From positions 1 to 64,000 of the forward strand of contig NZ_JARANZ010000004.1 of the NCBI RefSeq assembly GCF_029889905.1: a stretch of DNA of 64,000 nt, in the 5' to 3' direction. Below, piece by piece: positions 6,991 to 17,132 of the stretch. The DNA is from Chromohalobacter sp. 11-W. GTDB taxonomy: Bacteria; Pseudomonadota; Gammaproteobacteria; Pseudomonadales; Halomonadaceae. Both the position numbers and the translations under genes were made by a program. Each line of letters begins with the position of its first letter. Position 1 is the stretch's first letter. Under the pieces are notes generated by a model that was not told the origin of the DNA, did not search any database, and worked only from the letters and a program-made list of their open reading frames with translations.

Positions 6991-7009
6991 GAGAATATTT
7001 CATATTCTC
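6991..7009. promoter_or_regulatory. Perfect inverted repeat, possible operator
   Basis: GAGAATAT (6991-6998) and ATATTCTC (7002-7009) form a perfect 8-bp inverted repeat with spacer TTC. It is in the divergent region between the cytochrome b561 gene (start 6971) and the ABC binding-protein gene (start 7168), close to the former's likely promoter. The size suits a dimeric repressor, but the protein is unknown. Confidence 0.45.
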
Positions 7010-7167
7010 ATCTTTGGATTCAAATTTCCTCATCGATGTTCTCTCTGCCCGACGCTTTGTCTATTACCAGCGATCCGCTTATGCTGAACCACGGGTTGAT
7101 ATCAAACATGAAGGGTCATACCCGCCGATCACTCAACAATTAAGGTCTGCACAAGGAGTCTTCTGCA

Positions 7168-8382
7168 ATGACCGTCAAGAAACCGCTTATCGGTGCTATT
7201 TCCGCGGTGGCCTTGGCCACCAGTCTTTCCGCCCTGGCCGAACCGCTCAAGATCGGTGTGCTGGTGCCGCTGACCGGCGACCTGCAAAGCTATGGTGAGC
7301 CCGCGCTCAAGGCCGCGCAGCTGGCTGCCAAGGAGATCAATTCCGCCGGCGGCGTACTCGGCGAAGACGTCGCGCTCAGCAGTGGCGACACTCAGACCTC
7401 ACCGCAGCCCGGCGTCGCCGCGGCTCAGAAGCTGGTCAACATCGAAGGCGTCAACGCGATCTTCGGCGCGCTCTCCAGTGGGGTGACCATCCCCGTGGCG
7501 CAGAGCGTCTCCAAGCCCGAGCAGGTGCCGCAGATCAGCAGTGCCTCGACCTCGCCGGTAATTACCTCGCTGGATGACGACGACTTCCTGTTCCGGACCG
7601 TACCCTCGGACGCTTTCCAGGGCGTGGCGCTCTCCGAGGTGACTCAGGAGAAGGGCTACAAGAACGTTAGCATCATCTATATCAATAACGACTACGGCAA
7701 GGGGCTTGCCGACGCCTTCACCAGCGCCTTCGAAAAAGCGGGCGGCACGGTCTCTGCGACGGTGGCTTACGAGCAGGGCCAGGCGGCCTATCGCGGTGAG
7801 CTGCAACAGGCCGCCAATGACGCCGCCGAGGCGCTGGTGTTGATCGGTTATCCGGAGAATGGCCAGACCATCCTGCGTCAGTCGCTGGAAGGCGGATTCT
7901 TCAAGAACTTCGTGTTCACCGATGGCATGAAGGCGCCCGAGCTGGTCGACAACTTGGGTGCGCAATACCTCGAGGGGTCGGTGGGCACGGTTCCCCAGGC
8001 TCGCGCCGACTCGCCGGGGGCGCAGCACTTCAGTAGCGCCTACGAGAGCGAATACGGCTCGCTGCCGCCCAAGCCCTATCTGGATACCGCCTACGACGCC
8101 TTCTACCTGCTGTCGCTGGCGGCTCAGGCGGCCGGCTCCACCGACAGTGTGGCGATTCGCGATCAACTGCGCGCGGTTGCCAACCCGCCGGGCGAGCAGG
8201 TCGGTCCGGGCGAGTTCGAGAAAGCCGTCAAGCTGCTCGAGGAAGGTCAGGAGATCGATTACGAGGGCGCTTCCGGCTCGGTCAACTTCGACGACAACGG
8301 CGACGTGCCGGGGACGTTCGGCGAGTGGACCTTCAAGGATGGCGAAGTGGTCACCAACAGGATCTTCGAACCCACGATGTAA
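7168..8382 (+). CDS. ABC transporter periplasmic binding protein, branched-chain amino acid type
   Basis: A 404-residue protein with a Sec signal (residues 1-24, cleavage after ALA) followed by KIGVLVPLTGDLQSYGEP, the opening of LivJ/LivK-type (HAAT family) periplasmic binding proteins. The two-lobed type I fold spans the rest, with SSGVTIPVA and a GLADAFTSAFEKAGG segment at the lobe crossover. The start follows an AAGGAG site 12 bases upstream. It faces the livGFHM permease operon tail-to-tail across a shared terminator and is very likely its binding partner. The ligand could be leucine/isoleucine/valine, another amino acid, or an amide; the sequence does not decide. Confidence 0.88.
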   Translation: MTVKKPLIGAISAVALATSLSALAEPLKIGVLVPLTGDLQSYGEPALKAAQLAAKEINSAGGVLGEDVALSSGDTQTSPQPGVAAAQKLVNIEGVNAIFGALSSGVTIPVAQSVSKPEQVPQISSASTSPVITSLDDDDFLFRTVPSDAFQGVALSEVTQEKGYKNVSIIYINNDYGKGLADAFTSAFEKAGGTVSATVAYEQGQAAYRGELQQAANDAAEALVLIGYPENGQTILRQSLEGGFFKNFVFTDGMKAPELVDNLGAQYLEGSVGTVPQARADSPGAQHFSSAYESEYGSLPPKPYLDTAYDAFYLLSLAAQAAGSTDSVAIRDQLRAVANPPGEQVGPGEFEKAVKLLEEGQEIDYEGASGSVNFDDNGDVPGTFGEWTFKDGEVVTNRIFEPTM

Positions 8383-8424
8383 GCGCGAACAGTCGATCGA
8401 CCGATCGCCTGTCAACACGCCCAG

Positions 8425-8468
8425 AACTAAAAAGCGCCCCCGGCCAAAGTCGGGGGCGCTTTTTAGTT
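8425..8468. terminator. Bidirectional intrinsic terminator
   Basis: AACTAAAAAGCGCCCCCG (8425-8442) and its exact complement (8451-8468) form an 18-bp stem around an eight-base loop. An A run before and a T run after make it efficient in both directions. It ends the binding-protein gene from the left and the livGFHM operon from the right. Confidence 0.93.
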
Positions 8469-8520
8469 AGCAACGAGTAGCTGCTTTAGCGACCGTCCGC
8501 GCCGCGGGCGGTCTTTACGC

Positions 8521-9468
8521 TCAACGCTTTTTGGCGATCAGCTTGGGTGGCTTCTCGGGCAGTATCCCCTCGGGGCGCAGCACCAGGATCACCTGCAGCA
8601 GTACGCCGATCAGCAGCACGCGCAGGGCTGCCGCTTGGGTGGCGTGCTCGGAGGGTAGCAACCCGGTGAGCAGGTCGGTACCCGACCATACGCCCCACAC
8701 CACGATGGCACCGAGGATCGCGCCTCGATTGTTACCGCTGCCGCCGGCAATCAGCATCACCCAGACCAGGAAGGTGCCGTAGAGTGGCATGAACGCCTCG
8801 GGACTCAAAAAGCCGAAGAAGTGGGCATAGAGTCCGCCGCCCAGGCCCATGATCGCCGAACCCAGCACGAACGCCTGCAGGCGGAAGCCGGCTATGGATT
8901 TACCCGCCGCTGCGGTGGCCGGTTCGTTCTCGCGAATGGCGCGGAGCACACGGCCCCAGGGCGAGGCGTAGGCGCGTTCGACCAGGAAATACACCCCGGC
9001 GACGAACAGCGCGACGATCACCAAATAGGCGAAGGAGCTATCCAGTGCAATGCCGGCCAGCGGCCGGTCGATGCCGGCGATGCCGCGCACGCCGTTGGTT
9101 AGCCAATCCTCGTTCTTGACGAACAGACGAACCATTTCGGCGATGCCGATCGAGGCGATGGCCAGGTAGTCGGTACGCAGCCGAGCGGTGATCAGGCCGA
9201 CGACCAAGCCGAGCACGGTCGAGGCGATGACGGCGCCGAGCAGGCCGATCAGGAACGGCATGCCGAAGCCGCCTAGGTAGGCGGGGCTCGAGGGCGTGGT
9301 GAGGATCGCGCTGGTGTAGGCGCCGACCGCGAAGAAGCCGGCGATACCGATGTTGAATTGGCCGGTGAACCCCCACTGCATGTTGAGGCCTAGCGCGAGC
9401 ACGGCGTAGACGCCGGCGAAGGTCAGAAACGAGACCAGGTACGAGGCGATGCCGGTGAGTTCCATCAC
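8521..9468 (-). CDS. livM: Branched-chain amino acid ABC transporter permease LivM
   Basis: A 315-residue inner-membrane permease with eight or more hydrophobic segments. It has the family signature regions NMQWGFTGQFNIGIAGFFAV near the N-terminus and LRAIRENEPAAA-like cytoplasmic loop residues (LRAIRENEPATAAAGKS) where the ATPase docks. It forms the channel with LivH and is powered by LivG/LivF. It is last in the operon; its start overlaps the livH stop by four bases. The basic tail EKPPKLIAKKR lies in the cytoplasm. Confidence 0.92.
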   Translation of the reverse strand: MMELTGIASYLVSFLTFAGVYAVLALGLNMQWGFTGQFNIGIAGFFAVGAYTSAILTTPSSPAYLGGFGMPFLIGLLGAVIASTVLGLVVGLITARLRTDYLAIASIGIAEMVRLFVKNEDWLTNGVRGIAGIDRPLAGIALDSSFAYLVIVALFVAGVYFLVERAYASPWGRVLRAIRENEPATAAAGKSIAGFRLQAFVLGSAIMGLGGGLYAHFFGFLSPEAFMPLYGTFLVWVMLIAGGSGNNRGAILGAIVVWGVWSGTDLLTGLLPSEHATQAAALRVLLIGVLLQVILVLRPEGILPEKPPKLIAKKR

Positions 9469-10334
9469 ACAGTCCCCTTGAAAATACCCTGCGGACGCAG
9501 GATGAGCATGCCGACCATGATCGCGAAGGCCACGGCGGGTTTATAGGCGGCGGGAATCAGCAGCGTCGACATCTCCATCGATACACCGATGATCATGCCG
9601 CCGGCGATGGCGCCATAGGGTCGGCCGATGCCACCCAGGATCGCCGCGGCGAACACCGGCAGCAGCGTGGTCCAGCCCATCATTGGGTGCAAACGCGTGT
9701 CGATGCCCAGAAACACCCCGGCGGCGGCCGCCAGTGCACCACCGATCACCCAGGTGACCATGATCACGCGCTCGGCGGGGATCCCCGAGACCAGCGCCAG
9801 GTCCATGTTGTCGGACATCGCGCGCATCGCCTTGCCCAACCGGGTGCGGGTCAGGAACAGATGCACGCTGGCGACTAGGCCCAGCGAGATCAGCATGATC
9901 CACAAATGGTCGGGCTTGAGCCGCAGCCCGCCCAGCCAGTCGAGACGCCAGGGGAACTGGATGCCCGAGGCATAGGTCTGGTTGTCGGAGCCCCAGATCA
10001 ACTGCACCAGGCTGCGCAGGATCAAGGCCATGCCGAACGACGCGATCAGCAGTATCACCGGCTGGGTGCGGCGAATGCGCCGGTAGAGCACCTGGTCGAT
10101 GAACACCGCGACCGCGGCCATGCCGACCATCGCCGCGGGCAGCGCCCACCACGAACTCAGCCCGAAGGCCGAGATGAAGGATAGGCCGAGGTAGGCGCCC
10201 AGGGTCATGAAGTCGCCATGCGCGAAGTGCGCGAAGCGCAGGATGCCGAAGATCATCGACACGCCAATCGCGCCCATGGTCAGGACGCTGCCCAACACCA
10301 GGCCATAGACGAGCAGTTGCAGGATATCGGTCAT
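9465..10334 (-). CDS. livH: Branched-chain amino acid ABC transporter permease LivH
   Basis: A 289-residue inner-membrane permease with about eight membrane segments. FGILRFAHFAHGDFMTLGAY near the N-terminus is the LivH family hallmark, and the coupling loop reads LGKAMRAMSDNMDLA. It pairs with LivM. It starts three bases after the livF stop and ends overlapping livM by four, so the four transport genes are read as one tightly coupled unit. Confidence 0.92.
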   Translation of the reverse strand: MTDILQLLVYGLVLGSVLTMGAIGVSMIFGILRFAHFAHGDFMTLGAYLGLSFISAFGLSSWWALPAAMVGMAAVAVFIDQVLYRRIRRTQPVILLIASFGMALILRSLVQLIWGSDNQTYASGIQFPWRLDWLGGLRLKPDHLWIMLISLGLVASVHLFLTRTRLGKAMRAMSDNMDLALVSGIPAERVIMVTWVIGGALAAAAGVFLGIDTRLHPMMGWTTLLPVFAAAILGGIGRPYGAIAGGMIIGVSMEMSTLLIPAAYKPAVAFAIMVGMLILRPQGIFKGTV

Positions 10335-10337
10335 GGT

Positions 10338-11041
<704 letters not shown>

Positions 11042-11045
<4 letters not shown>

Positions 11046-11857
11046 GAGGGCTCTCCTTTATCCGCTGCAGGCTTGGTGGCGGATTCACCCATCCGGCCGC
11101 TGGCACCGCCGCCGAGGTAGGCCTCGCGGACCTCCTCGTCCTGGCGCAACACATCCATCGAGCCGGAGGCGAGCAGTTCGCCGTTGGCCATCACGTGAAC
11201 CGGTTCGCACAACGCCGAAATCAGGTCCATGTCGTGCTCGATGACGCAGAAGGTGTAGCCGCGTTCGCGGTTGAGCCGCAGGATCGCTTCGCGGATCTTG
11301 CCGAGCAGGGTGCGGTTGACGCCGGCGCCGGGTTCGTCGAGAAGTACCACCTTGGCGTCGGTCATCATCGTGCGCCCCAGGTCGAGCAGCTTCTTCTGGC
11401 CGCCCGACAGGTTGCCGGCCAGCTCGTCGGCGACGTGGGTGATCTCGAGAAATTTGAGTACGTCGTCGACGCGGTCCAGCACCTCACTGTCCTGTTGCTT
11501 GACCTTGCCCCAGCGCAGCCAGCTCTTGAACAGGTTCTCGCCGCTCTGGCCGGACGGCACCACCATCAGGTTCTCGCGCACCGTCATGCGTGAAAATTCA
11601 TGGGGGATCTGAAACGTGCGCACCAAGCCGCGGTGAAACAGCTTGTGCGGTGGCAGGCCGGTGATGTCTTGGCCGTCGAGCAGTACGCGGCCGCTGGAAG
11701 GGGGGAAGAGTCCGGCGACCATATTGAACAGCGTACTCTTGCCGGCCCCGTTGGGGCCGATCAGCCCGGTAATGCTGCCCTGCGTCACCTCGAAGGAAAC
11801 GCCCCGTACCGCCTGCAGGCCGCCGAACGCCTTGGAGACGTTGTCGATTCGAATCAA
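11042..11857 (-). CDS. livG: Branched-chain amino acid ABC transporter ATPase LivG
   Basis: A 271-residue ABC ATPase, first gene of the transport operon. Walker A GPNGAGKST lies at about residues 34-42, the signature is NLSGGQKKLLDLGR, the Walker B region is KVVLLDEPGAGVN, and the switch His is in VIEHDMDL. The extra segment after the Q-loop (about residues 95-130) is typical of LivG. The C-terminal ~20 residues are an unconserved tail (SGRMGESATKPAADKGEPS). The operon promoter must lie in the 142 bases between this gene and the chemotaxis gene, on the minus strand. Confidence 0.93.
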
Positions 11858-11999
11858 GAGAGAATGCCTCGTAAGCGTTTTGTTGTGGTTGTGTGCGTGC
11901 GGATCTGGCGGTTAGCCGGGCTCCTCTCGCCTAGTCGAACTTGTTCACGCAATAACACAATTGAGCCTATCAGGCGATTGATATCAATGTCATGTTTGC

Positions 12000-13754
12000 C
12001 TAGAACGCCTCCCAGTCATCACCCTCGCTGGGTACCGGCGATCTGGTTTTCTCGCTTCGCACCGGTGCCGAGTATCCCGCCGGCTGCGAAGCAGATGGAC
12101 GGGAAGTCGTCGATCCCTCGTCCTCGCCGAGCACGAAGCCGTTGATCAATTGGCTCAGACGCTGGGAGTGTTCGCGCATGGCGTCGGCGCTGGCAGCGGT
12201 ATGCTGGACCATGGCGGCGTTCTGCTGGGTCATGGTGTCCATTTCCGTCACCGCGACATTGACTTGGCTGATGCCACTGCTTTGCTCTCTTGCGCCTGCG
12301 CTGATCTCGCCGATCACATCGGTGACGCGGGCGACGCTGGAGACGATCTCCTGCATGGTCTCGCCCGTACTGCGCACCAGTTCGGTGCCTGAGCGGGTGT
12401 ACGTGACGGACGTATCGATCAGCTCGCGTATCTCCCGCGAGGCCTCGCTGGAGCGGCTGGCGAGTGTGCGCACTTCCTCGGCGACCACGGCGAAGCCGCG
12501 ACCATGCTCGCCGGCGCGGGCTGCTTCCACCGAGGCATTGAGTGCCAGGATATTGGTCTGGAAGGCGATCGAATCGATCATGGTGATGATCTCGCCGATC
12601 TTGGCCGCCGAGGCATTGATATCGTTCATGGTGCGCTCGACCTGGCTCATCGAGGTTTCACCGCGGCGTGCCACGTCGGCCGTGGTCTGGGCCAATTGAT
12701 TGGCCTGCTGTGCCGATTCGGCGCTATGCGTGACGGTGGAGGTGATCTCTTCCATCGAGGCCGAGGTTTCTTGCAGGTTGGCGGCAGCTTGGTCGGTACG
12801 TGTTGCCAATTCTTCGCTACTGCGGGCAATTTCGTCCGAGGCGTGAGAGACCTGAGCGGTGCTGGCGCGCACATCGCGCAGGGTCTCTTGCATGCGCGCC
12901 ACGAAGGCATTGAATTGGGTAGCCAGCTCGCCGACCTCGTCGCGACTTTCAATTTCGAGTCGCCGCGTCAGGTCACCCTTGCCTTGGGCGATGTCCTGCA
13001 TGGCATGGGCGGTGCGACGGATGGGCTGGATGGTGCGCCGGATCAACCAGTAGGCGATGAGAGCAACGGTGACGAAAATGGCTGCACCGATCAGTACGGT
13101 AGCGATTAGAACCCTGCGCAGTTCGGCAGCTTGAGTGGCCTCGACAGCAACCATGGCCTCGTCGATTCCGGTTACATACGTGCCGGCGCCCAGCATCCAG
13201 TTCCACTTGTCGATCCCGGTAGCGTAGGAATACTTGGTTTCGATCTCGCCGCTGTCCGGATGCGGCCAGGCGTACTGGTAATGACCGCCACCTTGCTTGG
13301 CGAGCTCGATCATGTCGCTAATCAGCAGATTGCCATGCTTGTCCTGGGTCTTGATGGCGTTCTTGCCGATGCTCTCCGGCTTCAACGGTTGCACCAGAGT
13401 GGTACCTTGATAATCGTAGACGAAGACATAGTTGCTGCCATCGAAGCGCATGCTGCTGAGGATCTCTTTGGCGCGGGCCTTGGCTTCGGTGTCGTTGGGA
13501 CCGGCCTCGGCGACGATCGGTGCAATGGCAGACTTGGCAGTCTCGATAACGTTCTGTACGGCGGCTTTACGCGACTCGACCAACATGTCGCGCTGCTCAG
13601 CCAAGGCGGTGCGTGATGCTTGGACGAGATCGTAGGCGACCACCCCAATCAGCGTCATCGTCGTCAGCAATAGTGGAACGAGTACCAGCAGCAGAACCTT
13701 GCCCTGCAGGCTTAGCGAAATACCGCGGTGCGCCCCGTGTTTTGTTGTAGCCAT
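12000..13754 (-). CDS. Methyl-accepting chemotaxis protein with single Cache domain
   Basis: From the chosen ATG at 13754 (GGGAG site upstream) the protein has 584 residues. A membrane segment at ~18-38 is followed by a periplasmic sCache-type sensor with [20 protein letters not shown] and [12 protein letters not shown] signatures, a second membrane segment at ~195-218, a HAMP linker, and a long signalling coiled coil. The hairpin tip reads [20 protein letters not shown]. The C-terminus ends DWEAF, the pentapeptide type that tethers CheR/CheB. Cache-2 sensors usually bind small organic acids. The open frame extends 12 codons upstream without a ribosome site, so the shorter start is preferred. 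Monocistronic. Confidence 0.9.
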   Translation of the reverse strand: MATTKHGAHRGISLSLQGKVLLLVLVPLLLTTMTLIGVVAYDLVQASRTALAEQRDMLVESRKAAVQNVIETAKSAIAPIVAEAGPNDTEAKARAKEILSSMRFDGSNYVFVYDYQGTTLVQPLKPESIGKNAIKTQDKHGNLLISDMIELAKQGGGHYQYAWPHPDSGEIETKYSYATGIDKWNWMLGAGTYVTGIDEAMVAVEATQAAELRRVLIATVLIGAAIFVTVALIAYWLIRRTIQPIRRTAHAMQDIAQGKGDLTRRLEIESRDEVGELATQFNAFVARMQETLRDVRASTAQVSHASDEIARSSEELATRTDQAAANLQETSASMEEITSTVTHSAESAQQANQLAQTTADVARRGETSMSQVERTMNDINASAAKIGEIITMIDSIAFQTNILALNASVEAARAGEHGRGFAVVAEEVRTLASRSSEASREIRELIDTSVTYTRSGTELVRSTGETMQEIVSSVARVTDVIGEISAGAREQSSGISQVNVAVTEMDTMTQQNAAMVQHTAASADAMREHSQRLSQLINGFVLGEDEGSTTSRPSASQPAGYSAPVRSEKTRSPVPSEGDDWEAF

Positions 13755-13862
13755 CCAGACGAGCTCCCGTCTACAGAGTGAATGCTTCATGCCATTGTCA
13801 TATCGGCATATCCGAGAGCGTCTGGATGCGACTTTGGTTAACCGTGGGGCTGCTGTTTCGCG

Positions 13863-15377
13863 TTATGAGCCCCTCGAGGCCAAGAGCTTGATGATCACGG
13901 CCTGAAGCACCAGACCGATAGCCAGCAGGATATAGGGGGACGCGATGACGATCGTCCCGAGGTAGAGCAGGGCGCTGACGGAAGCCGGGACAAGCGCATA
14001 GGGGATCTGGGTTTTGACGTGAGCGACGTGGTCGGAGCCGGAGAAGATGGAGGCCATCACCGTCGTGTCCGAGATGGGAGAGCAGTGATCGCCGAATATC
14101 GAGCCGGAGAAAATAGCGCCGATCGCCATGCTCACGAGCGTCATGTCGCCGATGTTGTATGCCAAGGGGACTCCAATCGGCGTCAGAATCGCCATGGCGC
14201 CCCAGGAACTCCCGGTCGAGAAGGAGATCACCATGGCAATGGCGAAAATGAGGATCGGCAGGAGCGTTGGCGATAGCCAGCTCTGCGTGGCTTCTATGAC
14301 GTGATCGCCGGTTTCGAGAGCGCCGGTGACGGTGCCGATCGACCAGGCCAACACCATGATGACCAGCGCCGGTAGCATGGTCTTGAAGCCCGCCAGCAAG
14401 GTGTTCTCGCAGGCCTCCAACGATTGGCGCTGAAGCAGCGCCATGACGATTCCCACCACGACCATCGCGAACGCGGCCCAACTCAGCGAGACACTGACAT
14501 CGGTATCTGCAATCGCCTCCATCAACGGCTTGCCTTCGTTACCGCCGCCCGTATACCAAAGCGCCCAGCAAGCGACGCCGATAAGCACCACAAGCGGGAT
14601 CAGGAAATTCCAGACGCGTCCTCTATCTTCGGGAACGTCTCCCAGATCTTCCTCGACGCTGGAGAGCGGGCTATCACCGGGAGCGACGAGTTCACCGCTC
14701 TCTTGCGCGCGCCGCTCAGCTCGCTGCATGGGGCCGAAGTCACCCATGAGAATGATCATGGGCACCGATGCCAGGCAAAGCAGGGCATAAAAGTTCCAGG
14801 GAATCGATTGCAGAAAGGTCCAGTAGGGTTGTTCGCTGGTCAAACTGAGTACGGCGAACGCGCCAGCGATGAGCGAGACCTGATAACCGATCCAGTCGGA
14901 GACGGGGCCCAAGGTCGCCATGGGCGCCGACGTTGCGTCGATGGTCCAGGCGAGCTTTTCCCTCGAAACGTTGTGTCTGGCCGTCAGGTCTCGCGACGCA
15001 TTCCCCACGATGACCGAGTTGACGTAGTCATTGAAGAAGATGACGACGCCGAGCAGCCAGGTAAGGAGAAGAGACCCTCTTGAGGAGGAAACCTTGCCTG
15101 AAAGCCACTTCGCCAAGGCCTGAGAGCCACCGGTGGTATGCATGAAAGCGGCACCGGCGCCGAGCAAGGAGACAAGGACGAGAAAGCGGGCATTCCATTC
15201 ATCCGTCATCACCTCCGCGAACCAGTCGAACGTCTGGCCAACGGCGGCAAACGGATTGCCAGCGACGATCCAGGCGCCCAGCAAAATGCTCAAGAAGAGC
15301 GAGATATTGACTCGGCGCGTGAGTAGCGCCAGCACGACAGCGGCGATAGGGGGAGCCAGCGATATTAGAGCATCCAT
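13863..15377 (-). CDS. NhaC-family Na+/H+ antiporter
   Basis: A membrane protein of 504 residues from the ATG at 15377, with about eleven to twelve hydrophobic segments. The segments FFNDYVNSVIVGNASRDLT and STGSSWGAMAILTPIGVPLA, and the segment DHCSPISDTTVMAS, are characteristic of the NhaC superfamily. It exchanges sodium for protons at the inner membrane, matching a halophile. A start 19 codons further upstream is open, but that stretch lacks a ribosome site and is hydrophilic. Monocistronic; no regulator next to it. Confidence 0.88.
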   Translation of the reverse strand: MDALISLAPPIAAVVLALLTRRVNISLFLSILLGAWIVAGNPFAAVGQTFDWFAEVMTDEWNARFLVLVSLLGAGAAFMHTTGGSQALAKWLSGKVSSSRGSLLLTWLLGVVIFFNDYVNSVIVGNASRDLTARHNVSREKLAWTIDATSAPMATLGPVSDWIGYQVSLIAGAFAVLSLTSEQPYWTFLQSIPWNFYALLCLASVPMIILMGDFGPMQRAERRAQESGELVAPGDSPLSSVEEDLGDVPEDRGRVWNFLIPLVVLIGVACWALWYTGGGNEGKPLMEAIADTDVSVSLSWAAFAMVVVGIVMALLQRQSLEACENTLLAGFKTMLPALVIMVLAWSIGTVTGALETGDHVIEATQSWLSPTLLPILIFAIAMVISFSTGSSWGAMAILTPIGVPLAYNIGDMTLVSMAIGAIFSGSIFGDHCSPISDTTVMASIFSGSDHVAHVKTQIPYALVPASVSALLYLGTIVIASPYILLAIGLVLQAVIIKLLASRGS

Positions 15378-15551
15378 GCGATTGATCCCTTTGTGTCTTT
15401 TTGACTGATGCGTAGCAGGATCGAGCGTAAGCATTAGGCCGAGGTCTAGTGCTTATTCCTTTTTAGCCCCATCGTTTTAGCAGCACCCAAGGACCGCCGT
15501 CGATACCCATTCGCGCCTGTGTACTAAGCCTATAGTTTTAGGCGTTCGCGT

Positions 15552-15650
15552 ATGTCGCCGCCGGCCTCGGTGGACGAGTTGGCTGGCCTGGCCGAGAACA
15601 AGCAGGTGGAGAAATACGATGAGTATTTGCCGGAGGATCTTCTATGCAGG
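15552..15650 (+). pseudogene. Possible gene fragment, origin uncertain
   Basis: A short open stretch reads ELAGLAENKQVEKYDEYLPE and then DLLC, a charged, conserved-looking patch with no start signal and no extended frame. It vaguely recalls the C-terminal region of large Lhr-type helicases, but this is recollection, not proof. It lies between the NhaC gene and the end of the Bcr/CflA gene, both on the other strand. Confidence 0.25.
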
Positions 15651-15670
15651 CAAAACCGATCGATCCGGCG

Positions 15671-16897
15671 TCACTTTGCCTGGCGATCGAATCGCAGAGC
15701 GGTTCTTAGCGCTATCTGTCCGATGATGGCGGCCGTGGCAAGCACCATGGCCGCTGCCTGAGCCGGATTGTCACCTAGTCCGGCGAGCGCGGTACACAGA
15801 GCGCCGATGCCCATCTGGGCAAATCCGTAGAGGCCGGCGGCCGAGCCCACGACCTTGGGGTTGATGCTGACGGCCAGCGTCAGTGCCGTCGGGCCGGTCA
15901 TGCCCACGCCCAGCGTGAACAGTAGCATCGAAGCCTCGAGGGTGACGACAGACGCCCAGCCGGCGAACACGACGACCAGCATCGAGATGCCACCGGCCAG
16001 GCTCAGCAGGCTCGCCGATAGCATCAATCGAACCAGCCCGACACGATGAGTGGCGCGGTTGGTGATGAAGTTGCCCAACGAAATGCTCAGAATCAGCAGG
16101 GAGAGATAATACGCCACGTGACTCGCTGGCTTTCCCAACTGTTCGACGAAGATGAACGGCGCCGAGGCAACGAAGGCAAACATGGCCGTGGTGGCGCAGC
16201 CGCCCCCGATCGCGTAGCCGATGAAAGCAGGGGAGCGAATCAAGGTGCGATACTCATAGGCCAGACCGGGCAGATTGATACGCCCCGTGGCTTGCGTGGT
16301 TTCCGGCATCAGCCGCCACACGAACAGCAGGTTACCGATCCCCATCAAACACAACGCCAGTAGTACGCTACGCCAGCCCAGAGTGGTGGTTAGCAGGCTC
16401 CCGGCCAACGGCGCTAGCGCTGGGCCGATGGCCACCACCAAGTTGAGTACCGCTAGCCGTTGTACGGCGCGGTCCGGGGCGGCAGTATCGCGGATCATGG
16501 CGCGCCCCAATGCCAGGCCTGCACACCCGCCAAAGGCCTGAAAGAAGCGGGCCGTGATCAGCGTTTCGACGCTCTGAGCCTGCCAGGCGACGATGCCCGC
16601 AACGCTATAGATCAACATGCCCAGCATCAGTGCGGGTCTTCTACCCAGCGCATCGGACAGTGGCCCATAGAAGAGTTGGCCGAGCGCCAGTCCCAGAATG
16701 TAGAGGCTGATCGTCAACTGCATCTGGGCGTTGTTGGCGTGCAAGGCCTCGCCGGCAATGGGTAGCGACGGCACGAAAATATGCATGGCCAGTGTGCCGG
16801 CCAACGTGATGAGCACCAGCATCCATAGCGCCGGCACTGCACGTGCGGGAGTGCTCTGCGTAGCGGAGGTGGGTGTCGAATTGGTGGGGTCGGTCAC
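15671..16897 (-). CDS. Bcr/CflA-family multidrug MFS exporter
   Basis: A 408-residue major facilitator protein with twelve predicted membrane helices. The TM1 region contains MHIFVPSLPIAGEALHA, and the loop after TM2 reads GPLSDALGRRPALMLG, the MFS motif A. TM4/5 contains ALGRAMIRDTAA, typical of Bcr/CflA drug:H+ antiporters. Substrates are likely small drugs or dipeptides. It stands alone. A second paralogous exporter lies at 61492-62709, with clearly different sequence. Confidence 0.88.
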   Translation of the reverse strand: MTDPTNSTPTSATQSTPARAVPALWMLVLITLAGTLAMHIFVPSLPIAGEALHANNAQMQLTISLYILGLALGQLFYGPLSDALGRRPALMLGMLIYSVAGIVAWQAQSVETLITARFFQAFGGCAGLALGRAMIRDTAAPDRAVQRLAVLNLVVAIGPALAPLAGSLLTTTLGWRSVLLALCLMGIGNLLFVWRLMPETTQATGRINLPGLAYEYRTLIRSPAFIGYAIGGGCATTAMFAFVASAPFIFVEQLGKPASHVAYYLSLLILSISLGNFITNRATHRVGLVRLMLSASLLSLAGGISMLVVVFAGWASVVTLEASMLLFTLGVGMTGPTALTLAVSINPKVVGSAAGLYGFAQMGIGALCTALAGLGDNPAQAAAMVLATAAIIGQIALRTALRFDRQAK

Positions 16898-17132
16898 GAA
16901 TCGCCTCGTGAAGATGAAATAAGAGTGTGCAAGAATTAAATAGCACGATATCTATTAGCACTTTACGCGAGTTAGCGTTGTATGACTATTTGACCAACGC
17001 CTCGCGAATGTTCTTGGCGTGGCGAACGCGCTTAGCAACGCTAGCCGCAGCCTTGTCCGCCGTTATTTTGCTAAGCTGTGTGTCTGTCATCCTGGCTGCT
17101 GCCCAGTCTTTTCACCCGACAAGGATTTCCCC

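Noticed and set aside
7399-8418. 339-codon minus-strand frame opposite the ABC binding protein
   Set aside because: The plus strand has a signal peptide and family motifs; the antisense frame has neither.
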